DNA of 64,000 nucleotides, taken from contig NC_084898.1 in the NCBI RefSeq assembly GCF_958979055.1, forward strand, positions 22,422,102 to 22,486,101. The letters run 5' to 3'. This stretch comes from Alnus glutinosa (taxonomy: Eukaryota > Streptophyta > Magnoliopsida > Fagales > Betulaceae). Numbering within the stretch: position 1 is the first letter of the stretch; every line of letters begins with the position of its first letter. The notes below the pieces were generated by a model that worked only from the letters and a program-made list of their open reading frames with translations, made no database searches and was not told the origin of the DNA. A program made the position numbers and the translations under genes. Positions 10,432-22,527 of the stretch are shown piece by piece.

Positions 10432-13400
10432 ATGGGAAAGGGAGAGAGTAGCAATGGGGAGGTGGAGGCTGTGGCATCGAAGTTTCCATTGAGCGTTTGG
10501 GAGATGGCGGCGGCTTCCACCGTGGTGTTGGGCTTCGTGGTGGGTCTTCTCGGTGTGTACCTTACCATGCCAGCATCGGATTACAGCTTCCTCAAGCTCC
10601 CTCGTACCCTGGAAGACCTTCAAATCCTCCGGTACTTTTTGTTATTATCGTTTTTTTCCCTTTCCTTTTTTTATTTTTTATTTTTTATTTCCATTTTGGA
10701 GAAATTATAACTTTTTTTGGGGGGGTATTGTAATTTAATGATTGCATGAAGCAAATTGGTTCTTATGGAAGAAAATTTCCTTGGAGAAATATGGGGTCTC
10801 AGAGAAAAAATGAATTTTCAAGGGATTTTTTTTTTCAGGAACTCGTTTTTATTGGGTGATTTGGTTTTGTGATTGAACCTGATCAAGGATCTAATTTTAT
10901 GAGTTTATTATGATTTTTGGGCTCGTAGTGCATCACGATGGAGGTGGGATATTGAGAATGGTAGCATTTCTTCATGTGGGTCTGATTTGGGTTTTTTGCA
11001 TGAATGAATGTTGGTCTATCACAGCTCTATTTGGTTGCATCTATGTTTTCAACTGAAGCTGAGTAGAGAAGCATTGGTTTTAGATGTAAAGCATATATTT
11101 TTTTTTTTTTGGCCAGGGATAACTCAATTAAAAAGTTCTGGTTTTTTCTGGATTTCTAAAGTACTGTAAATTTTTTTTCTTGATTAATTGAAAGTAGTAG
11201 AGAAAAAAATGGTTAATATGAAGGAGATAATGGATTTGCTTTCTCATTTGGATTTGAGTAAGATTTTTTTACATTTTCTTCAGTCCAGATCACGCTACTT
11301 GTGGGTTGAATTGAAACTGGCTTGGGGAACTAGTCAACGTACTTGATTATCTGATTCAGGTTATTGTGAGGTTAACACCTGTGTAATGATTCTTATTTGT
11401 GGCTTACCATGGATTCCTTGGCTTGCCTCTACTCTCTACTGTCTAATTTGAATAAGAAATAGAAATAAAGTTCATATGGAAAGTATCCAAGTCTTCAAGT
11501 ACGATCATCAGCAGTTTGGTAGGTCGGCATGTTTTTAAGATTAGTGCTCTAATCCTAGGCTTGATGGTCTCCAGAAAGATTTTCTAGACAAAAATATATT
11601 GGTCGTTGTTCCCCCTCTTATTGGTTTTTTTTTCCCCCCATTATTTTCTTAATCAAAGGTGTGAATGTAGAATACCAATCCATTTGCCCAAAAAAAAAAA
11701 AGGCTGTACCTTATACTTGCTAGGTTGTGCAGACAGATAGGTTGCTTTCCTCTGCATTGTATTTTTAGGACGTTGAATAGGGTAATTTGGATAGATATTA
11801 GATATTAGGTTACAATGTTCTCCTAGATAGGGCACTTGACCAGCTTAATGTGGTAAGGATGCCACTGAACTGAAGGTGGATGAGGGCAACTAAATAGTGC
11901 ATACATCATTTTGTTGCCTGTGGTGAAATGAATGAGTATTCGATTGAAAAAGAAGTCAATTACCCAGTGCTGGTTCCACCTAAGTGGGCTCTTAAGATGC
12001 TTGGATTTGGTCCTACCATATTTTACATGAATTGGCCTTTATCAAGATTCAAATGCACGCACTTGCATTGGACAGCCTGAAACTTTACCATTACACTGCA
12101 CAATGGCCCCTCGGATTTGACTGAAAGTCAGAAATATTATGGTAGTCAACCTACCTTTGGGTTCTTTGCTGGAGTTACAATCATCTTGTAGCTATTGACT
12201 GATGTGATCTGATATATGTTGCTAGTACTTTATGTTTCTTTTGTTGATCTTAGGTTTGTTCTTGTTATCAGAAATCTTTCCCCTTGATTGGAAATTATAT
12301 GTCCCCGCTATTAGTGCTTGATTTATGCAGAGATTGTGGAATGCTACATTGATAGTTTTTTTTGTCTCCCCTTGTTCCATAGAGATCACCTAGAGAGCTA
12401 CACAAGTGACTATACTGCACAAGTCCTGGTCGGGTACTGCATGGTTTACATTTTCATGCAGACATTTATGATTCCGGGGACTGTGTTCATGTCATTGCTG
12501 GCTGGAGCCCTTTTTGGAGTCTTCAAAGGTGTAGCTCTGGTTGTCTTCACCGCCACCGCTGGTGCTTCTTCTTGCTATTTCTTATCAAAGCTGATTGGCC
12601 GGCCTATTCTCTCCTTTCTTTGGCCTGACAAGCTAAAGTTCTTTCAAGCCCAGGTGAATCTCAACTCCCCTGGTAACTGTTTTTGGGTCTATTAATTCTC
12701 AGGTTGTAGCAAGATTATTACTATTTTTTAACTTCCAGGTGGCTAAAAGAAGAGAGCGTCTGTTGAACTACATGCTTTTTCTAAGATTGACTCCGACATT
12801 GCCAAATACGTTTATCAATTTCGCTTCTCCAATTGTCGATGTGCCGTATCGTACTTTCTTCCTGGCAACCTTAGTCGGCCTCATACCTGCGGCTTTTGTT
12901 ACTGTCAGGGTAATTTATCTGTTGAATATTGTATAACCTTGAATGTTTGTATTTAATACGAAAAATAGTGGGCGAAAGTTTGTGGTCATAGAGCCAACTG
13001 AATTTAGGGTTGCCTCAGATGATATTGACATGAAACAGATTCTTTTATAGCAGATGAACACACTTTGTAGAGAATACTTAAGTGTGCCATCAGTAATGAG
13101 TTCTGATGATATGGTTATGGTAGGATTTAGAAAGGTTGTTCTTTTGGTGTGGTAGTTTGGAGTAATTAAAGAACATTGCAAATAATTCAAAAGTTCTGGA
13201 TATTACTCACTTGTTAGAGATTTTGTAAACATCAATATTGCAAATAATTCAACAGGTTTGAGGTAGGATTAGTTCAACAAGTTAAACTACAAATAGTTTA
13301 ATCTGTGTTCTTGGATTATTAGGCTCTAACATCATTCATATGTAGGAACTTATGTTCTATTGATAGTGCTTAAATATTACTGACTCTCTTGGCATATGCA

Positions 13401-13527
13401 GGCTGGACTAACTCTTGGAGAGTTGCAATCCGTAGGGGATCTCTATGACTTCCAATCAATTGCTACTTTGTTCCTCATTGGAATTGTCTCTGTTACACCC
13501 ACGCTGGTGAGGAAGAGTAAACCATAG
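10432..13527 (+). CDS. VTT-domain membrane protein (TVP38/TMEM64, SNARE-associated Golgi family)
   Basis: Four exons: 10432-10631, 12383-12653, 12739-12909, 13402-13527, all with GT-AG borders and matching phases; 255 residues. The N terminus is short and hydrophilic, then a membrane segment (about 23-45), then the VTT domain. That domain begins in exon 2 with the FMIPGTVFMSLLAGALFG hairpin (about 95-112), continues with a helix ending in WPDKL, and has the conserved LRLTPTLPNTFINFASP block (about 173-190) and the GLIPAAFVTVRAG turn. Length and the MGKG start fit the compact plant members of the family. Family members are polytopic proteins of the ER, Golgi or plastid; VMP1/TMEM41 relatives are lipid scramblases, so a membrane-lipid or trafficking role is inferred, not shown. 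Exon 2 alone could start upstream, but the exon 1 join restores the expected N terminus. The reading frame is intact. Confidence 0.95.
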
Positions 13528-14140
13528 CATTCTACCGGCCGAACTTGCTTAATGCACAAGGGGCCCGTGCTCCTGGCTGCCATTTGAGTTTCACTTCATT
13601 TCTGTACAGATCAGCCTCAAATAAAAACAATATATGGCTGGCTGTTGATCAGCTTGTGGATTTCATTGGCAACGCTGTAGCCACTGGAGATGATAATGTG
13701 GGGAAGTTGCAGGCAGAGATTGCTACATTGTGTTATGTTTACTGTTGCGTTTCCGAGGCGTGGCGGTTGGCAGGGTGATATAATGTTTTAAGTACAGTTT
13801 CAATTCAAGTATCAAATCTGTAGTTTTAGAGATGTATATTGTTGTTAGTGAAACAATGTGTAAAAAGACAGTCTCTCTGTCGTGGTAGATTTATCATAGT
13901 TTGTGTTTTTCATCCATCCCAGCAACACAACAGCATGTACACGATTGTTTCTGGGTGTTGCCTGAAAATGGGACTTGTAGAAACGAGCAGGTTGAAATTG
14001 GCAGATCACGACTTTGTTTGTAGTCCAGATGGGTTGTTCGTATATTTGTAATTTGGTTAGATTGTGGTGAATGTTATCCTTCCTTTTTGGCAATGCGTTT
14101 GTCGAGTATATTCTTCCTTTGCCGTAATGTACAAGTTAAG
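13528..14140 (+). other. Probable 3' UTR and downstream flank of the VTT-domain gene
   Basis: The sequence is less AT-rich than the surroundings, without a supported ORF (short open frames only), and continuous with the last exon. No canonical AATAAA was pinned down with confidence. Confidence 0.5.
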
Positions 14141-14474
14141 TGTGATTGTGAATTAATTTTTCAAATATTAAATTGAGGTCAATTATCTCATTCCTCTTCG
14201 GTTAAGTAATGTACTTGTTTACTGTACTCTTCCTTCACGTAATATACTTGTGAGGTGTCATGTGACGTAGCATATGATCTTAAAGCCACCCACTTCTCTT
14301 TTTATTCAAAGTGAAAAGATTAAAAATAAAATAAAAATTGAATTTAAATAGAGAGTATCTACGCTAACAATAATAAATCTAATTTATCATCTTGTAAGTC
14401 TTGTCTCTTGAATGCTTGTAACTCTTGTCTCAATAGTGACTACCAATATCAAGAGTAACTAATATCGTATTCCG

Positions 14475-14748
14475 GCTTCAATTTCTTGACCTTCTTGTTC
14501 CGCTGAAAGCTCTCCGGGGTTTGAAGCGAGCATCACCATATATCATTGAACTCTTTTGCCTTCCCAAATCCTTGGCAATGGCAGGTGACGGGTTTGATCT
14601 CTTAGATGCGGTGGAATGAATCTCTTGTTGCATGGAAGACCCTCCCTCAGCTAGCTCTTGGTCTCAAAGCTTCAAGTTCTGTTTCCTAACAGCCAAATTT
14701 GCAGCTTCCTGCAAATACAACATTTAAATCGTGGCGTAATGGCGATAC
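14475..14748 (-). pseudogene. Degenerate exon 6 copy of the RBM34/Nop12-like gene
   Basis: The minus strand shows the same end as 20594-21052 (GAAGCTGCAAATTTGG acceptor side; the lysine-rich tail TTGACCTTCTTGTTCCGCTG on the plus strand) with an internal deletion of roughly 190 bp and indels that break the frame. It has no preceding exons. It is part of the tandem duplication. Confidence 0.85.
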
Positions 14749-15185
14749 AAAATAACAATGGAACTTTAAAAGATTTCGTGATTATTCTGAATACTCAGTT
14801 ACAGGTTTTCTTGTTCCTTAATCTACGTTTACCCCTAAATTAATCATACTTCTTTTGACTATCTTAACCTTTATGAAAAGCATCGCATGAGAATGAGAAG
14901 CTATTGGAGTGGATATACAATTTTAAAGAAATTGTATGGGATCGTGATCCTCTCTAAACAACCATTAATGAGACCAATAAAGAAAATCACACTTTATTGG
15001 TATTAGTATTACCATATTGGACAAAGAGCCTCTTTCGTCAAAAGGACTCACTACCACTAAAGTCAGGTACGCACATTTTATTTTTCTCTCTCGATTCAGT
15101 TTTCTCCAAAAATATTCTAATGACATAGGCATTAGAGGCTCTCTGTCGGTCCCCAGTAGTCTTCCCTTGTTTTGTAGGTGGCATG

Positions 15186-16488
15186 CAGTGCCGGCTCAAT
15201 GCCTAGGCAAATTAGGCATTTGCCTAAGACCCCAATTAAATAAGTTTCTAAATAAAGATAGTATAATTAAGTTTCATTCTATAAAAAAATGAAATTAAAT
15301 TAGAGCCCCATTTATGACCAAAAAAAGTTAGTCAATGCTCTTTAATTAAGGCCATAATTATGATAAAAAAGTAATATTATGACAAAAAAGTTAGTTATTG
15401 CTTTTTAATTAATGCCTAATTACAATAAAAAAGGAAAAGTACACATAACTCTCTCAAACTATCATCTCATTGTCAATTTACCCCACAAACTACCAATTGT
15501 GTCAATCTCCCCCCTAAACTACTAAAAAATGTCTGTCCATAATGACAAAATACCCTTTATAAAATTATTAAAATAAAATAAAAAACTAAAAAAATTATTA
15601 AAAAAAAAAAAACTAAAATTTATTCCAAAAAAATATTAAAAAAATTAAAAACTTTTTTTTTTCCCGTTTGTTTATTTTATTTTAAAAAAATAATTTCCAG
15701 TTATTTTTTCGTTTGATTTTTTTTTTCAATTTAATAAAAAATCTGGTTTTTTTTTTAACTTTTTTTTTTTTAAAAAAAACATCGTTCTTTTTTCGTTTTT
15801 TATTTAATTTAGTTAATTTTTTTTTCACTAATTTTTATATATTTTTTTTAGTTTTAGTTTTAGTTTTTTTTTTTTAATTTATTAGGATATTTTTGTCTTA
15901 TTCAAAAAAAAATTAGGATCATTTTTGTCTTTTTGTTGGTCTTAGGAGGGACATTAACATTTTTGGGTAGTTTGATGGGGAATATTGACAAAATTGGTAG
16001 TTTGTGGGGTATATTGACAATTGAATGATAGTTTGAGGAGGATATGTGTACTTTCCCCCAATAAAAAATAAATACAAAGAATTGAATTCCAAGACATTAA
16101 AGAGGAAAGAAAAAAAAATGGAAAGTTACATTAATTGCACCCTTAAAACAGTTACTATCTATTTTTTTTTTTTTTTAAAACAAAAAACAATTACTAACTC
16201 ATAATTTCACGTGAGCTTAAAACCAACATATTGATTAAGTTTGTTTATTAAAATAATTTTTGGAATAAAGTAAATTTCATTTTGTGCAAATTAAATAAAA
16301 ATATGACTTCTTTTGAAATTACATATTTCTTGAACAGATATGAATTTTGCGAGTCTTTTGAAAAGGGGGGGTGTTAAATAACAAAAATAATGATTTAAAA
16401 TTAAAATATTTAATTAAATATTTAAATATAAAAAAAATGCATATCTAAGTTTGTCGTCTTAAGCCTCAAAATTTATTAAGCTGCCTTG
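15186..16488. mobile_element. hAT-like element, 1.3 kb, with nested MITE
   Basis: It starts CAGTGCCGGCTCAATG and ends AAGCTGCCTTG, flanked by GTGGCATG (15178-15185) and GTGACATG (16489-16496), an 8-bp duplication with one mismatch. The homologous site in copy B (19309-19320) is uninterrupted, which confirms insertion after the tandem duplication. The interior has no transposase; 15433-16059 is a later nested insertion. Confidence 0.8.
15433..16059. mobile_element. Mutator-type MITE nested in the hAT element, 627 bp
   Basis: Inverted arms of about 110 bp (AAAGTACACATA ... CTCAAACTATCAT ... CCCCACAAACTACCAATT) face each other across a T/A homopolymer-rich centre. The flanks are AATAAAAAA on both sides (15424-15432, 16060-16068), a 9-bp duplication, although low complexity weakens that evidence. 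Confidence 0.88.
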
Positions 16489-16740
16489 GTGACATGTTGC
16501 CGGTCTAGCCATCCAAAAATTTATTTTATCAACAAAGTGAAAATAATAATAATTAAATATTGGATTAAACAAAGAGAGTATGACCTGATATTGATGGATA
16601 AGGTTGAACAAACGAAGAATTGCCCCCACAGCAGAACCCAATTGCATATCACATCAGAATCAACTAATCAAAGACAATACTCTAACAATTGATTTCTTAT
16701 TCAGATATGTAAAATTTTGGGATTAATATTAAAAAAAAAA

Positions 16741-17353
16741 ATATGTAGAGGAAAATAGTAGAAGCAATAGAGAAAAGAGAAAAGATATTTTAGGTGGTTC
16801 ATTGTTAAATACTTACGTCAATCATTGAAAATTACTCTAAAGATTACGTTGTACTCTTATTTACTTGATTGATTTGACCCATATTTATAGAAGAAATCGG
16901 GTTAGTGAAGAGAATATAAATAAGGTATGATTTGATTACAATCGTACATAATTTATCATTTTAATAAATGAATAATGATATATACAACACTAATATCTCA
17001 TAAGTATCTTATTATGCTGAATGAGTATCGATCTACCATTGAATTGGTTGCTCCTCTCTTTTTTTTTCTTTTTTTTTTTTTTTAATTCTTAACAAGAGTT
17101 GGTTGATACTGTGAGTCTTGCTCCCCCTCCAACTGAATTTTTTTTTTTATTATTAAAGATACGTGCATACAGTTATATATAAACAGGGCTGCTCATGAAT
17201 AAGCTTAGATTTGACTCAGATCACTTAATAGATAAGTTAATTGTAGACACAAAATTAGACTTAATTATTACACAAGCTATACTTGTATAAATTTGTTGTA
17301 TAAACTCATTTTCGTTATTTTTTATAGTATTATAGAATGTATAATATATAGAG
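16741..17353. other. Copy A flank sequence
   Basis: Non-coding; aligned with 19545-19990 of copy B, including the 'accattgaattgg' segment. Poly(T) runs at 17058-17083. Confidence 0.6.
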
Positions 17354-17493
17354 GAGAAATGTTTCTTGTACACACTTTGCACACAAAGTCCTATGTAATA
17401 CTTTGTTTTAATTTTTTTTAAAAATAAAGTGTGTAAAAAAAAATCTTGTCGTGTAGAACTTTGTGTACAAAGTGTGTGCAAGAAATATTTCTC
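17354..17493. mobile_element. Short MITE with 36-bp inverted repeats
   Basis: Left GAGAAATGTTTCTTGTACAC and the complement of the right end GAGAAATATTTCTTGCACAC match closely over about 36 bp, leaving a loop of about 68 bp. It is absent from the corresponding part of copy B. The target duplication was not resolved. Confidence 0.75.
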
Positions 17494-18144
17494 ATAATAG
17501 ATATTGCTTGAATTATTATTATTGTGAGTCTTAAATCTTTATATATATACATGTCTGTGTATAGATATATGTGTGTTTGCATAATAAATTTATATACATA
17601 CTATAGAACATAAAAATAAACTCAAGAATGGAATATTTAAGATTCAAGTTAATATATCAAATTAGCTCAAATGATAAAATCTTGACAAATAATTAATCAA
17701 CTAATGATTAGATTAAATTTATGAAAAAAAATAAACAATCATGATATTTACTTTGTTTAAAGAATAAATAAGTTAGTTAAATAGTTCATGAACAAGTTTG
17801 AGTTCGTTTGAAAAATAAAAGAGCCAAACTTGAACAAATATTTATCTAGTTCAATGATACGCTTAGGCTCGACTTGTGTTTTTTAAAATAAAATTAAATG
17901 AACTAAGCTTGAACATTCAATCATTACCTCGATTCGATTCAATTAAAGCTTTATATGTAACTTTTTTAACAAATGAACCCAACATAATTACATTTCTAAC
18001 CAAATTATGACAATTTTTACAAAATTACATGAATCACAACATACATGTCGTATTCCGGGAATTAGCTTTTTAATTTATCATCTAAGAAAAGTTAATGTCT
18101 AATTATTCAAATTACTTTCGAAATCATTATCATACACCAATGCC
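17494..18144. other. Copy A flank, AT-rich
   Basis: No gene. The last 150 bp align with 20230-20335 of copy B. Confidence 0.5.
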
Positions 18145-18147
18145 TTA

Positions 18148-18870
18148 GAGCATTTGTAACGAAGTCGTCAAAGAGATGAAATCATCAAAATTAGACGATT
18201 TTGCTCAAAATCATGTCTCCAACGAGCTCTCTACTGCTACAGTGAAATTGCTGATTGTAAGAAACCCTCGTCTGATGAGACTAGGGCAAAGTCGTTCGTC
18301 TCTTCTTGTTTTGCAATATTTTATTCGATTTCGCGGGTGAAGGTCGTTGGTTAGAGGTGGAAAGCCAGTCAAGGGCAAAATCGATTGAGAAGATGTCGGC
18401 TATGTGGAAAAACCAGCCGTCGAAGAAGCTGGTCGTCGTGGAAAGCCAGTTTCGGTGGATCTAGAAGCAGAGAAGGTTGAGCCTCCACTAGTCGTCGAGC
18501 CACCACCGGTCGTCAAAGCAGAGAAGGTCGAGCCTCCACCGGTCGTCAAAGAAGCCAGTTGTCGAAGTAGAGAAGGTTGAGCCTTCACTGGTTATCGAAG
18601 AAGCCGGTTCGCAATGAACAACCGGCCGTTGAGCCTCCACCGGTCGTGAAGTCGTTGGTCATCGAAGGTTGGGTCCGGTGGAAGTCTGGATTGAGTCTTT
18701 TAGTTGGTTGGTTGGTTGAAAGGTTAACAAAAAATAGTATTTATTTTAAAGTTGAGAATATTTAGGGAGTTTGATATTTAAAACTTTTAAAAACTAGGTA
18801 GATAAAATAATAAAAGTGACATTTTTCGTCAAAATTTCAGCAAATCTTGACGACTTGACTACAAATGCTC
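18148..18870. mobile_element. PIF/Harbinger-like element with internal coding-like minisatellite
   Basis: The ends are GAGCATTTGTAACGAAGTCG and, inverted, GAGCATTTGTAGTCAAGTCG, flanked by TTA on both sides (18145-18147, 18871-18873). The centre (18395-18690) is GC-richer and contains degenerate repeats around GAGCCTCCACCGGTCGT that read as Val-Glu-Pro-Pro-Val-Val-Lys units on the plus strand, with stops. It contains no transposase. It lies at the junction of duplication copies A and B. Confidence 0.85.
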
Positions 18871-20345
18871 TTAATCCTCTCAACATACTAGCCTAAAAAA
18901 AAAAAAAATTCCTCTCAACATACTAGTGGTGACTACCAATATCATACTTCTTTTGACTATCTTAACCTTTACGAAAAGCATTGCAACCATTGAAGATGAA
19001 AATGTTCTTTGCTCAGAGAGGGACAAAGACCTACTCCACGCGTTGTACACCCCCCAACAACTAGGCAACCCAATATCTTGCCCTCACCCAATGAAAACGA
19101 AGGCAGACTCGGTTGCAAATAAAGACCAGATTCCTAATACCCAACCAGCTGGACTAGTCGGTCATGAGAATGGGAAGCTATTGAAGAGGACTCACCACCA
19201 CTAAAGCTAGGTAGGCACATTTCTTTTTCTTTCTCCCAAAAAACACACTAATGACTTGGGCATTAGAGGCTCCGTTTCGATCCCCAGTAGTCTTTTCTTG
19301 TTTTATAGGTGGCATGTCACCGGTCTAACCATTCAAAATTTTGTTGTATCATCAAAGTGAATAATAATAATAATAATAATAAAGAGAGTATGACCTGATA
19401 TTGATGGATAAAGTTGAACAAACGAAAAATTGCACCCACAACAGAACCCAATTGCATATCACATCAGAAACAGCTACTCAAAGACAATACTCATCCACAG
19501 TTGATTTCTTATTCAGATATATAAAATTTTGGGATTATATGTATATTGAAGGAAAACAGTAGAAGCAATAGAGAAAAGGGAAAAGAGATTTTAGGGTAGT
19601 TCATCATTAAATGCCTACGTCTATTACTTAAAATTATTTTAAAAACTACGTTATACTCTTATTTACTTGATTGATTTTACTCATTTATATTTTATAGAAG
19701 AAATAGGGTAATTGATTGATTTGACCCATATTTATAGAAGAAATGGGGTTGGTGTATATAAGGTATGATTTGATTAAAATCGCACATAATTTATCATTAT
19801 AATAAATGACTAATGATGTATACAACATTAATATCCCACAAGTGTTTCATTATGTTGAGTGAGAATGTCAATCAACCATTGAATTGGCTCTTTTCTTTTC
19901 TTTTTTTCATAAAAATTAATCGAATGTCAATCACCCACCGAATTGGTTCTTTTCTTTTTCTTTTTTTCATAAAAATTAATCGATATTGTCACGCCAACAG
20001 ATTAAAATATGAATGTGTTATATAACATTACTCATAATAAATTATTACAAAATTACATGAATCACATCAAACCATGCATAAAATAGAGAAAAATGCCTCA
20101 TGCCACATCCCATCCCACTCGTATCTCATCTCAATAATGCTCATTGGCCCTCGAGATATATATACTTTAACAAAAGTTTATCTAAAAGTTTAGCACAATA
20201 TTTAACATTACTTCAAAATAAAGTAGTTGGGAATAGTAATAATTCTCACAACATACATGTATTCCGGGAATTAGCTTTAATTTATCAATTAAGAAAAGTT
20301 GTCTAATTATTCAAAATCATTATCAAACATACCAATATATAATTT
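18871..20345. repeat. Tandem duplication copy B
   Basis: It begins with 'ttaatcctctcaacatactag' and 'gtgactaccaatatca' (as at the start of the exon 6 unit), then jumps directly into intron-5-type sequence 'cttttgactatcttaacc', so exon 6 has been deleted. It continues with flank sequence matching copy A without the hAT insertion. The segment 18985-19165 is unique to this copy. A 59-bp direct duplication sits at about 19861-19980. Confidence 0.85.
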
Positions 20346-20593
20346 TAAATTCAAAAGAGCAAAAGTTTAAAACGAATAGGAACAAGAAAACGCAAAGCAT
20401 TAAAGGGCAAAAAGAAAAAAAGAAAAAAAAAGAATTATTCAAATATTTTGGTGATTCTAGCGACTTTTCCTTTCGAATTTAATAAAAAGAATTTCCAAAT
20501 AGTTAATACACCCGAGCAGGGTGTAATGGAGTTGATACACCCATGTCTTAATCCTCCCAACATTAAGACTCAAGAGCAACTATTTTCGTATTC

Positions 20594-22472
20594 CTACTTA
20601 AATTTCTTGACCTTCTTGTTCCGCTGGAAGCTGTCCGGAGTTTGGCTATCTAGCTTGCGTTTTATCCCTGGTCGTCCTGAAGCACCACCATCCTTGAGCT
20701 CTTTTGCCTTCCTGGCAGCAACCGCTGGTCTTTTCCCCTGCCGTTCTTTCGGCTTCTCCCCTTTCTGAGACTTTGAATTCAAACCGCCTTGCCTGACGAA
20801 CTTTCTTTTCACCTGATGAACTTTCTTTTGGACACCAGATTTGCTTGCACGCAAGCCCTGGTAGGACACGGGAGTCTTCATATTTGGAGTCCTAGGATCC
20901 ACTGCCAGCCTCTTGGCAGGAGAATTGGCGGCCTGAGCAGATGATGGATGTGATCTCTTAGATGGGGTGGAATCTCTTGATGCATGGAAGACCCTCAGCT
21001 CTCGGTCTCGAAGCTTCAAGTTCCGTTTCTTAACAACCAAATTTGCAGCTTCCTGCAAGTACAACATGTAATTGTGGCGTAATTAATTAAGGGGTGGCTA
21101 TACAAAATTTTAAAAATAACAATGGAACTTTAGAAGTTTTCATGATCATTCTAAATATTAAGTTTACAGGTTTATCAGGTTTTCCTGTTTCTCAATCTAC
21201 AATTGCCCCTAAATTAATCATAGTTCTCTTACCTATCATTACCCTTTAGGAAAAGCATTGCAACCATCGTTCACAGTTAGATGAAGGCAAGCTTTCCTAG
21301 AACCCTTCTAGCTAAATCTGTAGGCCTATGCAGTTTGGGGGAAGACTCTACGAAACTAATTACACTAAAATCGTGCCCAGCTAAGAGAGAATCAAGCAAG
21401 ATATTGTCAAAAATAAACATGCAATATATCCCAAACGATTCCCTTCACGGATAATACCCTAGCTTCATCTCCAAATACGCCTCCAATTGACAACACAAAA
21501 CAAAGACCAAACGATTCCCTTCACTGATAATACCCTAGCTTCATCTCCAAATACGCCTCCAATTGACAACACAAAACAAAGACTATAAAGCATTTCAGAT
21601 GGAGGCCTCAACCTCCAAAGATGTCCACAAACATTTAATGACACAACACAGTTGAAAGCCTCCAGAAATTACTTTTACAACTTAGGGCGCATTTGGTACG
21701 CGGAATAGACTCCTGGGATGGAATGACTATTCCTATGAAATAATTATTATGTCATTTGGTTGCACACCATTTCTAGGATTGACTATTACCAGGGAAATGT
21801 CTATTCCCATACGAAGATAAATATCTATTCCTTGAGGAATGGAGTGGATTTTCCAAGAAAACTTATTATTATTATCATACAAACCTAAATTATAAAAAGA
21901 AAAAAAAAAAAAAAAAACACAATCACAAATCATTCTATGCGTGGCTGACCACTCCAAGGAGAGACCGACCACCCTGACAAAACCACGGGGGTGGTTGCAC
22001 CATGCCCAGAGCCCCTCCCTGTATATATTTTAAAGAGAACGCACTGCAAAGTGCAAATACCTACTTGTTCATCCAGTTTAACATGGTCGACCCAGTTCTC
22101 AAAATTTCAGAAATCATATAGTTTAGCCTGTTTGGGAATCTTTGGTTGGGTAGTAGCAGCAATAGAAGTAGATTTTCAAGCTCAGATTTCAAGAATGACA
22201 AGTCTGAGATCTTCATCGACATTAAAAATTGAAGGTCAAAGAAGGTGACAAGAATTATGAGCCGTTGATTCTGAGGTTACCGAAAGAGATCCCCGAGCTG
22301 TCTTCTATACCTTCCATATCCATACCAAGCTTTGGTACGCTTGGTGTCATTCTCATGGAAAAGAGGCCATTACAGACCCTAGCTTTCTTAGGTCCAAAAG
22401 AGCTCTGTCGCTCTCTTTGCCTTAAATTTTTGTTCTTGCATTTCACAAATAGTCAGCAACCACAGAATTTTT

Positions 22473-22527
<55 letters not shown>

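Larger units (their letters stand above)
14440..18147. repeat. Tandem duplication copy A (3' end of the RBM34/Nop12-like gene plus flank)
   Basis: The block starts with an exon-6-like fragment and intron-5 sequence (14440-14910), then flank sequence that aligns in order with 18990-20340: 'gactcactaccactaaag' at 15042, 'ccccagtagtc' at 15150, 'agagtatgacctgatattgatgg' at 16577, and 'ttccgggaattagc' at 18053. Differences between copies are mostly substitutions plus transposon insertions. Copy B follows at 18871, and the intact gene end is the third repeat of the exon 6 segment. Confidence 0.85.

Noticed and set aside
13545..14093. Several open frames after the VTT-domain gene on both strands
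   Set aside because: They lie in the probable 3' UTR, overlap each other on opposite strands and resemble nothing.
18926..19204. Open frame resembling a small secreted protein
   Set aside because: It has no ATG at its start (GTG only); the hydrophobic beginning comes from intron-5-like sequence joined by a deletion, and copy A has no equivalent.
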